64,000 bases of DNA from Helianthus annuus (GCF_002127325.2 NC_035448.2:119244538-119308537), one strand, 5' to 3'; positions 48,703 through 61,374 are shown, numbered from the stretch's first letter. Notes: generated from the letters alone by a model not told the origin. Translations and numbers: made by a program.

Positions 48703-50070
48703 TGTCATGACCCCCGACCCGGTTTTAACCGTTTCAGGAGCCGCGAGAAAGAAATCCGTGGTATTTATTAATTTTGGCAGCGGAATTACTAACAGGATCG
48801 TTAAAACTTGAAAATACCCGATTATTTTATTTCACAATTTGGGATAAACCCTGTAATGTACAATAAGGGAAATTTCACCAAGAAACCCCTGTTTTACAAA
48901 AACATGTTTATTTATTTTACTGAGCCACTACTTCAAGCTTGTTAGTGCTCCTTAGCACTTTTCCCTTGATTCACAGCAGGTCACCTGAAACATGTTTTAA
49001 AATATTTTTGTCAGCGGGGAAATACTGGTGAATCATTCATTTGCACAAAACGACACATTGTTATAATATACAGTATTAAGGGCGATTACATTGTTTATAT
49101 ATATCAATCAATTACCCAACGGTATTTGTCACTCGACTCGTTTCTGTGACTATGGTCATATCACCCATTGGCTAACCCATTGTCCAATGGTGACGGTTAT
49201 CAAGTAATGTATACAAAACCCCACATACCGGCTGTAATTGAAGACTACAAAGACTTAATCCCTGTAATTATAACTTTAAAACCAAACATGATTTTGAAAG
49301 CAAAGTTGGTAAAAAGAGAATGACTCACATTGCAGATTTAAACGGGCAGCGTTTAGCCTACTGATTTTAGCCTGATTAACCTAATTCAAATAATAATGCA
49401 CACGAAAACTAGGTCAGTAACTAATACAGCATTTACGATAACTCACGAGATGAAAACCCTCACAAAGAATGACAAAGTGCAATACTTAATATCCATCGAA
49501 TTTACGACGAATGACAAAGTATAGCCCTAATGTGGGCAGCACTTAAACATCCATTAGATTGGTTTCAATCGATCGGACATTGAATCGTAGCAGCGATCGA
49601 GTTATTACCCTGTTGTCGCGGCAGCATTTCATGATTGTGTGTGTTTTTATAGTAAACATGTGATATCTCGTTGCACGATTTGAATTTTAACATCGAACCA
49701 ACGCAGAAATTCAAGTGCCAAACTCCCCTATATATGCTGGAAAAACAGCTCCCTCGCGTGGCGCGAGAGGCTGTCGTGTGGCGCGAGGGGCTGTCGTGTG
49801 GCGCGAGGGGCACCCCCCTAGCATAGGGTAGCCCCGTGTCTTCTTAGCTTGGGTGAGTCGACGGTTTCTCAAAATTCAATTCCTATCCAAAACTGTTGAG
49901 ATAATATCAACTAGGTTTTACCCCCCCTGAGTTTTAGGGGCCCTGATCCGGATTCTGATTGTTCTGAAAATTTTAGGGGTTATGCATGATTACTTGGGGG
50001 TCTCAATTAGGGTTTCCTAAAGGCCAAAATAACATAATAAATAATAATAATTTTGGTGAGAGTTGTTACA
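48703..50070 (-). repeat. 5' LTR of element C (1,368 bp)
   Basis: It starts TGTCATGACC at 48703 and ends GTTGTTACA at 50070, so TGTAACA...TGACA on the minus strand. A TATA box (CATATATAGGGG on the minus strand, about 49727-49738) lies just below a GC-rich repeat block. The flank ATTAT (50071-50075) would be the target copy, but its partner is lost. Confidence 0.85.
49752..49812. repeat. GC palindrome repeats upstream of the TATA box of element C
   Basis: Three units of 20 bases share GTGGCGCGAG; the first contains the perfect inverted repeat CTCGCG-TGG-CGCGAG. Their position directly upstream of TATA suggests a promoter function. Confidence 0.75.
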
Positions 50071-50075
50071 ATTAT

Positions 50076-50284
50076 GTCCATGATATTCTGGATTATGGTT
50101 GTTTTTTAATCCAAATCTCTTCCAAATATCACGAAACACATATCTAAGTAGAATTATTTCGATCCTTTAAATCTTCACCAGCATCATTCATATCCAATAA
50201 TTTTTTCAGAGTGAAAAATCATGGCTTCAAACACACTTGTTGATTGTGGAGATAGTAATTATAGTTATTTTTTTCTTTACTATT
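50076..50284 (+). other. Short non-LTR strip between elements C and G
   Basis: About 210 bases with no visible similarity to the other repeats in the window. An ATG at 50221 in good plant context (ATCATGGCTTC) opens 21 codons before element G interrupts it. This could be the start of a host gene or the flank of an older repeat; nothing here decides it. Confidence 0.35.
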
Positions 50285-53200
50285 TGTAACACCCCAAAAC
50301 TCGTATTATTAATACGTAGGTACGTTGCCATGTTGATTAAATGAAATACAATAACTAGGTTATTAAACTTAGTTAAAAGCCTAACAAAATAAGTAAAGGA
50401 ATGAAACTTGTGGCAACTATGATGGTGTGATAAACTTGAGGGACTAGGATTGCCAAATTTGAAACTGAATTTAATTAAAACAAAAATCTCACACACACAA
50501 GGAGTGTGTGTGCGTGAGATCGATCAGGAGAAGAGAAAGAAAGGGGTGAGACCCTAATTGAAGAAAAACCTTCAAATTGAAAGGGGAAATCGGCCCTAAT
50601 CTGATGCATGGACTTAGATTCTTGATCATCTAGACCTTCTACACATGAGGTAAGTTATAGAAGTTAATTTGATGAATTGGTATGAAGTGAATCTATGATT
50701 AAACTGTGAAATTTCATGAAATTGTGCATGTAGAGGTGTTAGAATCACCATTTAGACTATGTGTTTGAACAATTTCAAGTAATTTGATGATTTAAGAAGA
50801 AACCCACAATTTTGAATGAAGGTGGCGACATGGGTGTTCTACCCATGTCCAATCCTTGCTTGATGTATTTATTCCTAGCTTGAAATGGGTTTTGTGATGT
50901 TAGTTTAGGGTTAATTGTATGAATTGGAAGTGATTTTGATCACTCTCTTGGTGATTGGAATTTGGAAGTTAATGACTATGCTTAAACTAGTTGTAAACTA
51001 TGCATAGTAGGTTGTACGCACACCAAGAGCTTGATGAAATGCTTAGGTGAGCTTAATAGATGAGATTGTATGCAATTAATGGATGAATACGCATAGAAGG
51101 TGTTAATGATGTAATTGATAGTAAACTAACATGAATAATGTGCTTTAGATGAAGTTCATATGATAATTCGGGTTGAATGCATGTTTTGATCAAAATCATG
51201 CATTTGAGGACTGTACCTTATGCTTGTATGGTGTGACGGTCACCATGGAATTGATTAATTGTTTAATGGCGATTAAGAAGTGAATGTGTACTAAATATAT
51301 AACATATGACCATACTAGTAAAGGATGATGTTATGAATTACGCTAAGTTGTCTAACTTAGCAATGTGGTTGTTAAATGTAGAATCATGAAAGCTTAAGTA
51401 TGTGTGAATTGATTATGTGTATATTATGTATGTGACTAGGTGATCATGTAGTTGTGTGTGTCATACAACATTGTGTATGGAATGATTATGATGTCATTAC
51501 TATGGTCCACCATATCAACATAATGTGTGTTCAAAATGTTGGAAGTTATATGCTAGAAGGTTGACTTTCTGAAAGTCAACCGAGAATATATAGCATCGTT
51601 ATGCATTTTTGACACAAATATAAGAATCAAGAGATCATGGAATATGTGTTAGACAAATTACGTGCTATTTGTGATAACGAGTTTGGATTTCAAAGATATT
51701 GAGTAACGTGGTTGACAATTCATGTCGTATGCGTGTTAGTGAAAGTTAATGTAGATAAGAGTTGGAAAATGTGTGTTAATATGAAAGAGCATGAATACTA
51801 ACATTATTATGGCATGACGGCATGAAAGGATAGGAACCACAATAGCTTGGACCAAGCATGGAAGGCTAACGGGTCAAAATGAGACAAGGAAGCGGTTATG
51901 AACACGGATGCACAAGGTAAGTGACTTCCGACTCACTTCTTAGTATGCATATAGAATTTTCATGTTCACAAAAGTGGGAAAATTATGTAAGGTTATGTAA
52001 TGATGAAAGTTTTAAGGAAAGTATTGAATTAGCTTAGTCGGGGGTAGTCTTCTAAGTCGAAGGTAATTGGATGGGTTTAAACAGGTCGAATAATTATGTA
52101 TAAGTAAGGTAGCGGTAATGAAATTCGTAAAGATTATGGACCTGGGGCAAGGATTCTTAGTCTAAAATGTAGGGAAAGGTTTTACGGACAATTAGAAACA
52201 AGTTATGTTGATATATGCATGAACGGGTCAAAATTTGGTAAAAGGGTAATAAGGCAAAGGCTTAAAAGTCATAAAGTTAGGTAGTCCAAATATTGGATTT
52301 TCACTTCATGTGATGGAGAATTAAATTACGGTCGCATAGGAAAAAGAATCGGGTAAAACGGATCAAAAACGAGAAAGTTATGCTCGTTTCCGTGAAATCG
52401 AGTCGTGCTGAGAATTATACAGCACCAGCTGCAACAGTCTGATCAAATCAGGCCGTGGCATAGCGCGACGGAGAATGCCCCAGGCCGTAGCGCTACGCGA
52501 GCGTATGCCAGTTTCACGAAAATCGTTTATTTTAACCGTTGATGCATTGCGAACCCGTCCGGACCGTTTTTAAACGCGTGTAAGCTAAGAATGATTAGTT
52601 TATTCCTTGTTTTAGGAAGTGTAGACACGTATGGAGGTATGTATGTATATATGTATGAATATAGGTTGTATGTATGATTGAAGGTATGTTTGGATGTATG
52701 CAAGTAGGTATATATATATGAGCGTAGGCACGTATGTAGGCATACGTGAAGGTATGAATCTATGTTTGAAAGTATGTATGTAGGTGTGTATGTAGGTAGT
52801 ATGTATATATACGCAAGTGAGTATGTACGAATGTATGCATGTGTGTAGATATGTATGTAACGACATGGATGTGTATATATGTGGGTATGTACGTATGTAT
52901 GTTTATAAGTATGTGAGCAAGTATACGCAGATATATGAAGGTATGTATGTGAATAGGCATGTATGAGTTAGGTATGTTGCAAGTAGGGATGTATGTGTAT
53001 ATATATGTATAATGCTATGGGTGTACGTAATGATGTAAGTATGGATGTATGTAGATATGTATGTAATGATGTAGATGAGTATATATGTGGGTATGTACGT
53101 ATGTACGTAGATGGTTATTTGTGAACATATAAATATGTATAAGTATGTATAAGGTAGGTACGCAAGTATCCAATGAAATTGAGTACTAACGATAATATTA

Positions 53201-53633
53201 GCGTGCCTGGTGAATGAAGTGTAACGCAGGAATAGCAAAGAAGTCTCACCATGGATTGTATGATCAGATGGAAAGCTGGGATGTAGAGAGTTAACAGAAT
53301 GAAAAGTAAATGTGAATAAATCTTGTATCTTTATAATGCGTACTAATGTTATAAATTTTATGTGGTGAGCGCAGGTAGTACGAGTCATGAGGATCATCAA
53401 GGAATAGAGATCGAGGATCGAGTCACTAGTGAGATTGTATGGGAACATTGATGTATATAACGTAGTAAACATAAGCTATGTTTTTACTTAGTAAATAAGT
53501 CGATTGATGGATTTATGTGAAAGAGTTATGTTAAAGTTAAGTTTTAAATAAGTTAAGGTATTTATAATGAAAGAAATTTTATAACACGAATTTCCGGTGC
53601 GACTTTTAGTCAAATACGTATTAGGGTCTTACA
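50285..53633 (+). repeat. 5' LTR of element G (3,349 bp)
   Basis: It starts TGTAACACCC and ends GGTCTTACA. A CG-rich patch at 52450-52510 contains the palindrome GTAGCGCTAC. Between 52613 and 53160 it is a degenerate (GTATGTATGT)-type repeat that opens spurious His/Tyr/Thr-rich frames on the minus strand. Confidence 0.93.
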
Positions 53634-53636
53634 AGT

Positions 53637-53648
53637 TGGTATCAGAGC
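53637..53648 (+). other. Primer-binding site of element G
   Basis: TGGTATCAGAGC, 3 bases after the LTR end; initiator-Met type. Confidence 0.95.
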
Positions 53649-56356
53649 TCGAGTTTGAGAGAATCAAGTATGAGAGGGTAGGTACTTGAACTCAAACCTG
53701 TGTGCTCTTGTGATAAGGAACCCGTACAATCCATGACTCGATCAAGATCTAAAGGTATAAATTGAATGAAAGCGTGTATGTATACCCTCCTACGAAGAAG
53801 CTAATGGTTTTGTATGTGCGAGGTAATCTTAAAAGTTGGAAGAGGATGGTCCGTGAATGCAGTCTAAGATAGATGCTAAGACAGGCAAGGATGCGAATGG
53901 ACAGACGGACCCCAGGTACACAATGTTAATAAGTATGGGTACCAGTGTTAAAAGAAAAAGGAAGAAATCTCCTTGGGAGGGTAAGTACTAAACGGAAGAC
54001 AACGATATTGTCTTGGTAAGAATTTAAAAACGTAGCACGAACTGAGACCCACTACTGCGGACATAAGGCGATGATTACCTGAAAGCACGAAATTAGTATG
54101 TGAATTGCGCACCTGGCCAGTACGCAAGAAGCATATGACGTTCGTGTGACTGTGGTAATTATCGCAGGTATGTCCGGTAGAAATGGGTAGCAGGTGGGCG
54201 TGCGGGTGAAATGGGTAGCAAGACTCTCGGGAAATTGAGAGTACTACGTAGGAGTGAAAAGTATGAGTGATAAGAATGATGAATATTGAACCCGTAAGAA
54301 AGTATGGATCAACAAAATATGAATGAAATGTTTGAATCCGCGAGACGAATTCAAAGAATGAAAGATGTGAATGCAATGTTTGAATCCGCGAGACGGATTC
54401 AAGGAATGAAAGGTACGAATGAAAAGTTTGAATCCGCGAGACGGATTCAAAGAATGAAAGGTGTGAATGAAAGGTGTGAATGCAATGTTTGAATCCGCGA
54501 GACGGATTCAAGGGATGAAAGGCATAAATGAAATGTTTGAATCCGCGAGACGGATTCGAAACATAGAAGGGACAAAAGGTATGAATGATGTGTTCAAATC
54601 CGCGAAACGGATTTAAGATATAAACGGATGGAATTAGTCCACATCAGAATGTGTCGATAGTTTGACAATAGTTGAGTCAAACGAGTCATATGAGTAGGCG
54701 CAAAGTAAATGAACAAAATATTGATCGTAATTGGCACGCAAAGCTAAATTTTAAAACGAAAGAAAGAAGTTTTGAACAAGTTATGTGTTAAATGTGTTAG
54801 AAATCGATTCTTAGGAGTCAGAATGAATGACGGGCTACGACCCGAACAATGGTTTAAGTATGAACAAGAAGGGTAAGTTTGTTAAGAATACTAAAATGAT
54901 GTAATGAATGTCTTTGTAAGAAGGCATGAATGGAAGGAAGCACGAATGTGCACCTCAATGCATCTATGATAAGTAAGAAAGGTCAGTTTAACCTTAAAGG
55001 GTCAAACTGCAAAGGTTGACGGAATAAGTAACTAAAATGAAAGAATTACGTGTAAGAAATGGAATGTAAGATATGATATAGCATGTACGTAGGAAATATG
55101 TAAGAGAATTTTAGGTGACTAATCACCTAGTAGACTCAGTATTTGAATGAGATGTGCTAACCGCCAATTTTGTAGGTGGTGATGTTAGAATTCTTAGTGT
55201 GATGAAACCAATTGAATTGGTGGAAGGATGTGCACGAGCGGAAGCACACTTCACGGATGAAGGAAATCTGGCCTGGTGTGGCTAGTACTCATGAAGAAGC
55301 GAATAGATCTGGTTTGCGGACCATTGAATTATGCAAAGAAATCGAGGTTAGTAAAATGTGTAATTCATGTTGGACAGGTATGAATTGGTAGGTTGAGAAA
55401 GACCTACGAAATGGCTGATAGGATATGTATGGTATGGTATGGAATGTTTAATTTTTAACAATCGACATAAGAAGAAAGTATGTCACTAAAAAGTAAATTT
55501 CAAAAGTTTGAGAAATTTTGAGTATTTATTAAACTTTCGTATGATGAATTTGCACGACATGTTTGCTTAGGTAGATTAAGTAATGCAGGAAGTGAAAGTA
55601 ATAGTAATATGAAATGCATGAAGCGATTAAAGGCAACATAAAGGTATGCAAAGTACAAGAAACTGTGGAAAACGTTGAATGATGTTAACATGAGAGCTAG
55701 GCACGTAGTTGTGACTATGAAATAGTAGTTTTGTTGTGGTAACAAAAAAATAGTAAATATTATACAGTGCATGTAGAGAATGTAATTTTAAGAAATAAGA
55801 TGAAGGTATTAGATCCGTTACGAACGGATCATATGAATGTATGTATGACTACAAGTTGAAGTAGTATGTATATTGACCCCTTATTAATAGGCCAAGGAAA
55901 TGAGAATGTGTGTAAAGATAAAGTATGAAAAGTATGGACTTGTTAGAAAAAAGTCAATTGTATGAATAGTCATGAAGCGGGAATGGGTAGTTACTTAGTA
56001 TTACGATGTATCCATCAAAGTTAAACATAGAGGTGTATGTATAAATTACGAAGTAAGAGCGTAACCTCGATAAGAATAATACGAATATTGGAAATGAATA
56101 AAAAGGAATGTTATTAATAGGATGTTGAAATTGTTTCAAGTAAACAAAACGGTGTATTGTACATGATATACGAGTATTATAATGGTGAATGAACCATTAG
56201 CTATGAAATGCGTTAAAAACTAGCGCTATTAGTGAAAGTGACACCAATAAGAACTCCGAGATGGGTTCTTGAAAGTAGAAGATTGTCACTATGATGGGCT
56301 AGAGGCCGTGTTAATGGGGCAAAGGGAAAGAATAGTTGTGTTTAATGGAAATAAGA
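53649..56356 (+). other. Non-coding internal region of element G
   Basis: No Gag or Pol similarity in any frame. It is AG- and ATG-rich (many GAATGAAAG-type words), with a hairpin array at 54332-54614. Confidence 0.75.
54332..54614 (+). repeat. Tandem hairpin array in element G (six hairpins)
   Basis: Six units of roughly 46-60 bases each contain TTGAATCCG-CGAGA-CGGATTCAA or a close variant, joined by GAATGAAAGGTGTGAATG-like spacers. Starts are near 54332, 54380, 54428, 54489, 54537 and 54596. In the last copy both arms change together (AAATCCG / CGGATTT). Confidence 0.9.
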
Positions 56357-56397
56357 AAGGTTTCGGGGACGAAACCTTCTTTAAGGGGGGGTAGATT
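56357..56397 (+). promoter_or_regulatory. Hairpin and polypurine tract before the 3' LTR of element G
   Basis: A perfect 9-bp stem AAGGTTTCG / CGAAACCTT (56357-56365 and 56370-56378) with loop GGGA is followed by AAGGGGGGGTAGAT and the LTR at 56398. Confidence 0.85.
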
Positions 56398-58971
56398 TGT
56401 AACACCCCAAAACTCGTATTATTAATACGTAGGTACGTTGCCATGTTAATTAAATGAAATACAATAACTAGGTTATTAAACTTAGTTAAAAGCCTAACAA
56501 AATAAGTAAAGGAATGAAACTTGTGGCAACTATGATGGTGTGATAAACTTGAGGGACTAGGATTGCCAAATTTGAAACTGAATTTAATTAAAACAAAAAT
56601 CTCTCACACACAAGGAGTGTGTGTGCGTGAGATCGATCAGGAGAAGAGAAAGAAAGGGGTGAAACCCTAATTCAAGAAAAACCTTCAAATTGAAAGGAGA
56701 AATCGGCCCTAATCTGATGCATGGACTTAGATTCTTGATCATCTAGACTTTCTACACATGACGTAAGTTGTAGAGGTTAATTTGATGAATTGGTATGAAG
56801 TGAATCTATGATTAAACTATGAAATTTCATGAAATTGTGCATGTAGAGGTGTTAGAATCACCATTTAGACTATGTGTTATGAACAATTTCAAGTAATTTG
56901 ATGATTTAAGAAGAAACCCACAATTTTGAATGAAGGTGGCGACATGGGTGTTCTACCCATGTCCAATCCTTGCTTGATGTATTCATTCCTAGCTTGAAAT
57001 GGGTTTTGTGATGTTAGTTTAGGGTTAATTGTATGAATTGGATGTGATTTTGAGCACTCTCTTGGTGATTGGAATTTGGAAGTTAATGACTATGCTTAAA
57101 CTAGTTGTAAACTATGCATAGTAGGTTGTACGCACGCCAAGTGCTTGATGAAATGCTTAGGTGAGCTTAATAGATGAGATTGTATGCAATTAATGGATGA
57201 ATATGCATAGAAGGTGTTAATGATGTAATTGATAGTAAACTAACACGAATAATGTGCTTTAGATGAAGTTCATATGATAATTCGGGTTGAATGCATGTCT
57301 TGATCAAAATCATGCAAATGGGGATTGTACCTTATGCTTGTATGGTGTGACGGTCACCATGGAATTGATTAATTGTTTAATGGTGATTAAGAAGTGAATG
57401 TGTACTAAATATATAACATATGACCATACTAGTAAAGGATGATGTTATGAATTATGCTAAGTTGTCTAACTTAGCAATGTGGTTGTCAAATGTAGAATCA
57501 TGAAAGCTTAACTATGTGTGAATTGATTATGTGTATATTGTGTATGTGACTAGGTGATCATGTAGTTGTATGTGTCATACAACATTGTGTATGGAATGAT
57601 TATGATGTCATTAATATGGTCCACCATATCAACATAATGTGTGTTCAAAATGTTGGAAGTTATATGCTAGAAGGTTCACTTTCTGAAACTCAACCGAGAA
57701 TATATAGCATGGTTAGGCATTTTTGACACAAATATAAGAATCAAGAGATCATGGAATATGTGTTAGACAAATTACGTGCTATTTGTGATAACGAGTTTGG
57801 ATTTCGAAGATATTGAGTAACGCGGTTGACAATTCATGTCGTATGCGTGTTAGTGAAAGTTAATGTAGATAAGAGTTGGAAAATGTGTGTTAATATGAAT
57901 GAGCATGAATACTAACATTATCATGGCATGACGGCATGAAAGGATAGGAACCACAATAGCTTGGACCAAGCATGGAAGGCTAACGGGTCAAAATGAGACA
58001 AGGAAGCGGTTACGAACACGGATGCACAAGGTAAGTGACTTCCGACTCACTTCTTAGTATGCATATAGAATTTTCATGTTCACGAAAGTGGGAAAATTAT
58101 GTAAGGTTATGTAATGATGAAAGTTTTAAGGTAAGTATTGAATTAGCTTAGTCGGGGGTAGTCTTCTAAGTCGAAGGTAATTGGATGGGTTTAAACGGGT
58201 CGAATAATTATGTATAAGTAAGGTAGCGGTAATGAAATTCGTAAAGATTATGCACCCAGGGCAAGGATTCTTAGTCTAAAATGTAGGGAAAGGTTTTACG
58301 GACAATTAGAAAAAAGTTATGTTGATATATGCATGAACAGGTCAAAATTTGGTAAAAGGGTAATAAGCCGAAGGCTTAAAAGTCATAAAGTTAGGTAGTC
58401 CAAATATTGGATTTTCACTTCATGTGATGGAGATTTAAATTATGGTCGCATAGGAAAAAGAATCGGGCAAAACGGATCAAAAACAAGAAAGTTATGCTCG
58501 TTTCCGTGAAATCGAGTCGTGTTGAGAATTATACAGCACCAGCTGCAACAATCTGATCAAATCAGGCCGTGGTGTAGCGCGACGGGGAATGCCCCAGGCC
58601 GTAGCGCTACGCGAGCGTATGCCAGTTTCTCGAAAATCATTTATTTTAACCGTTGATGCATTGCGAACCCGTCCGGACCGTTTTTTAAACGCGTGTAAGC
58701 TAAGAATGATTAGTTTATTCCTTGTTTCAGGAAGTGTAGACACGTATGGAGGTATGTATGTATATATGTATGAATATAGGTTGTATGTATGATTGAAGGT
58801 ATGTTTGGATGCATGCAAGTAGGTATATATATATATGAGCGTAGGCACGTGTGTAGGCATACGTGAAGATATGAATCTATCTTTGAAAGTATGTATGTAG
58901 GTGTGTATGTAGGTAGTATGTATATGTACGCAAGTGAGTATGTACGAATGTATGCATGTGTGTAGATTTGT
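56398..58971 (+). repeat. 3' LTR of element G, truncated by element H (2,574 bp visible)
   Basis: It matches 50285 onwards of the 5' LTR up to the GTATGTATG-type repeat, where H inserted after TTTGT (58967-58971). The remainder should lie beyond H, outside the window. Confidence 0.92.
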
Positions 58972-61371
58972 TGTGACAACCCGAAATTCCAAGGTTAGTT
59001 TGGTAATCTTGATTCCTCGTTATTTCTTTGTTTTTCATGTTAATTGCCATTCTTGGTCCTTTATGTTACTTGCTATGTTAAAAACGGTTGAGCGTAAACG
59101 TAACTTTGTGCTACACACACACACACATACTCTTGTTACCTCTTATGTGTTCGGTCCACACTTGTGTTGAACCCGATTCACACAAGCCGCATAAGCCCAA
59201 GCCATCACTTGGGTTATTAAGCCAAACATGGGTATTAGAAGCCCATTTAAGTTATAGAGTAGCACATGTGGGTTCAGCCCACATTGTTTCGATTTGTTAT
59301 AAGGGGGCCATTCATGTATCTTGATCATTATCACAAGAAATAAACCCAAACCCTATACACCTCCTAGTTCGTACGGCAGTGGAATACCCTCCCCCTCGAA
59401 ACATCACTTCATTGTTTGAGGATCTTGGTTAGTAAATATATATTCATGTTGATTTTCATTGATTGTTTCCTATGTATTTATGAATTGCAAAAGTACTATA
59501 CATGTTGATTTTTCGTTCCTGATGGGCATGCTATTGAAAGATTATTATTAAGTTATTGCTACTTGATATTATTGTGAGTTGTTTATTGACATGGTGAATT
59601 ATAATTGGATTAAATGCATGAGTGGGTTGGATTGAACTCGTTTGCATGTTATGATAAGCATTAACAACTAGGGTTGCCATGTATGATTAGGGGTGTTATA
59701 TGTGAATACTGTGTGAGATTGAAATATTTTAATTAGGATAAATGTTTCGTGAGATTTACAATCAGATGTATGATTTAATTAGTGTTATGTTATGTGACAT
59801 TGAATGATGGACGAATATCATATGCATATATGGATTGATTTGCATGAAGTGGATTATTATGGTTATTAAACAGTAAGGAATCATTGGGATATTTGCATAT
59901 CATAAGAGTTGTGAATTAACAAGTGGGATTACCTTTGATATGGGCTTCACCTTCGAATAGTGGACAATGTGTTTTCTTCTGTTTTGTGGGCTGCTACTTT
60001 TAATTAGAATGTAACAATGGGCCGAGCAATACAAATATAACTGGGCCGCATCGGGTGAGCCTGGTGTGTGTTGGGCCGCGAAACCATTTCAGTAGCACGA
60101 CATCGAACTAGGTAATGGTTGGGCCATGTGTGAGTTGGGCCGCAAGCCAACTAATGGTTCTCGGTTGGGATTCGGATGTTGTTTGGTTTGGGTTGATACT
60201 AAAGGGCCTTACATAGAATGTTACCACAAGGTTAGGCCACACACATGCAATGTTAATATATATATACTGGATCTCGTACAACTTGAGTAGACATTGGACT
60301 CCATGAACTAAAGCTGGGTCATTAATTCGTATGATGCATATTATCGAGGGACAACGAATGTACAGTGCATGGTTTGTATATATGTGTTTATGTGACAATT
60401 GGCTTGTGAACTAAGTGTACACTAGAGACTATTGATTCACTATTATGGTTTGAACTTTACGAGTGTGTTACATGTATCTTGACTGTATGATAAGTGAAAA
60501 GGGATACATGACTTGATATACGTGAAATGTGTGGTTTAAGTGTGATTCGATGTATTGACTGTTATCGGAAACCATTTTTGGGCGTGTTTGTTCAACTGAT
60601 AATCAAGATATTTAATCTTACCGAGCAAACCGAAGGTGAGTTCACTACTTTGAGCATGCGTCCCGGTGGTTGGGACAACCAGTGGGTATCCCGTGGAGGG
60701 ATAAATCTTTTGGGTAAAATTGGGATGTTGGATAATATTCTCACTCTCTATCTTTTAAGTCCCTTCTTTTGCTATCGTGGGTGGTAGCGGGATAATAGTT
60801 GGTAGCGCTACTTAGGTTTGGCACCCTCACCCCGTTCCTAAGAGAGGGCGGGTGTGAACTAATGACCCAGTCAGGCCCAGTGCTTTGATAGGAGCACTGG
60901 GGAAAGGGCAAAACATACCTCAGGAGCCGTCTTGTTCAGCATCGAGATATTATCAACATTGCTTTCGTATTGGTTAAACAAACTGGGCTAAATACTTGGT
61001 AACTAACGTTTTATTAAAACTGTGAACTCGCCAGCTTTGTCTGATACACTTGTTGCATGCTCGCAGGTCGTTAGGTATTCTGGATTGAGGAAGTTGCTGT
61101 CTGAGGAAGCTGGAGTGGTCATGGGTCGACTGAAGAGATTCATGAGATGTTATTATTATAACTTGGTTTATCGATACTGTTTGACTTTAGTTTTCTATTT
61201 TGCTTCCGCTGAACTTATTGGGATTTACTAAACTTATTGTTGATACAATTCTTTAATGATGGGTATTTTATTCACAAACATATTATGAGTTCAATATGAT
61301 TGGTGGCTCGTTATTGTTTTGTCACACGCCTAACAGGGGCACTCCTTAGGTGGTATTTTGGGGGTGTGACA
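58972..61371 (+). repeat. 5' LTR of element H (2,400 bp)
   Basis: It starts TGTGACAACCC and ends GGGTGTGACA. It is notable for many GCCCA/TGGGC words, at 59160-59345 and 60010-60210. No TATA box was assigned with confidence. Confidence 0.93.
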
Positions 61372-61374
61372 GTT

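Larger units (their letters stand above)
14861..50070 (-). mobile_element. Element C: Gypsy chromovirus-like LTR retrotransposon, split by element B and 3'-truncated
   Basis: The pieces 44683-50070 and 14861-16998 form one minus-strand element: 5' LTR, primer site, leader ORFs, gag, protease and the first half of reverse transcriptase on the right, then the rest of pol on the left. Element B separates them, flanked by the duplicated target CGTAG (16994-16998 and 44683-44687). The 3' end of pol and the 3' LTR are missing at the junction with D. It is the oldest intact frame of the nest, because everything from 16999 to 44682 sits inside it. Confidence 0.9.
50285..58971 (+). mobile_element. Element G: non-coding LTR retrotransposon (LARD-like), 3' LTR cut by element H
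   Basis: Both LTRs start TGTAACACCCC. The 5' LTR is complete, the internal region is 2.76 kb without coding similarity, and a primer site and polypurine tract are present. The 3' LTR is interrupted at 58971 by element H. Left target flank is CTATT (50280-50284). The LTR pair differs at scattered sites by eye, so G is older than F. Confidence 0.92.

Noticed and set aside
52612..52960. His/Tyr/Thr-rich open frames on the minus strand (also 58710-58990)
   Set aside because: They are translations of a GTATGTATG-type simple repeat in the G LTRs; no protein is expected.
53948..54511. 187-codon minus-strand frame over the hairpin array
   Set aside because: Its repeats only reflect the tandem DNA hairpins, and the palindromes open frames on both strands.
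60527..60787. 86-codon frame in the LTR of H
   Set aside because: Lies within an LTR, starts without clear context and has no recognisable domain.
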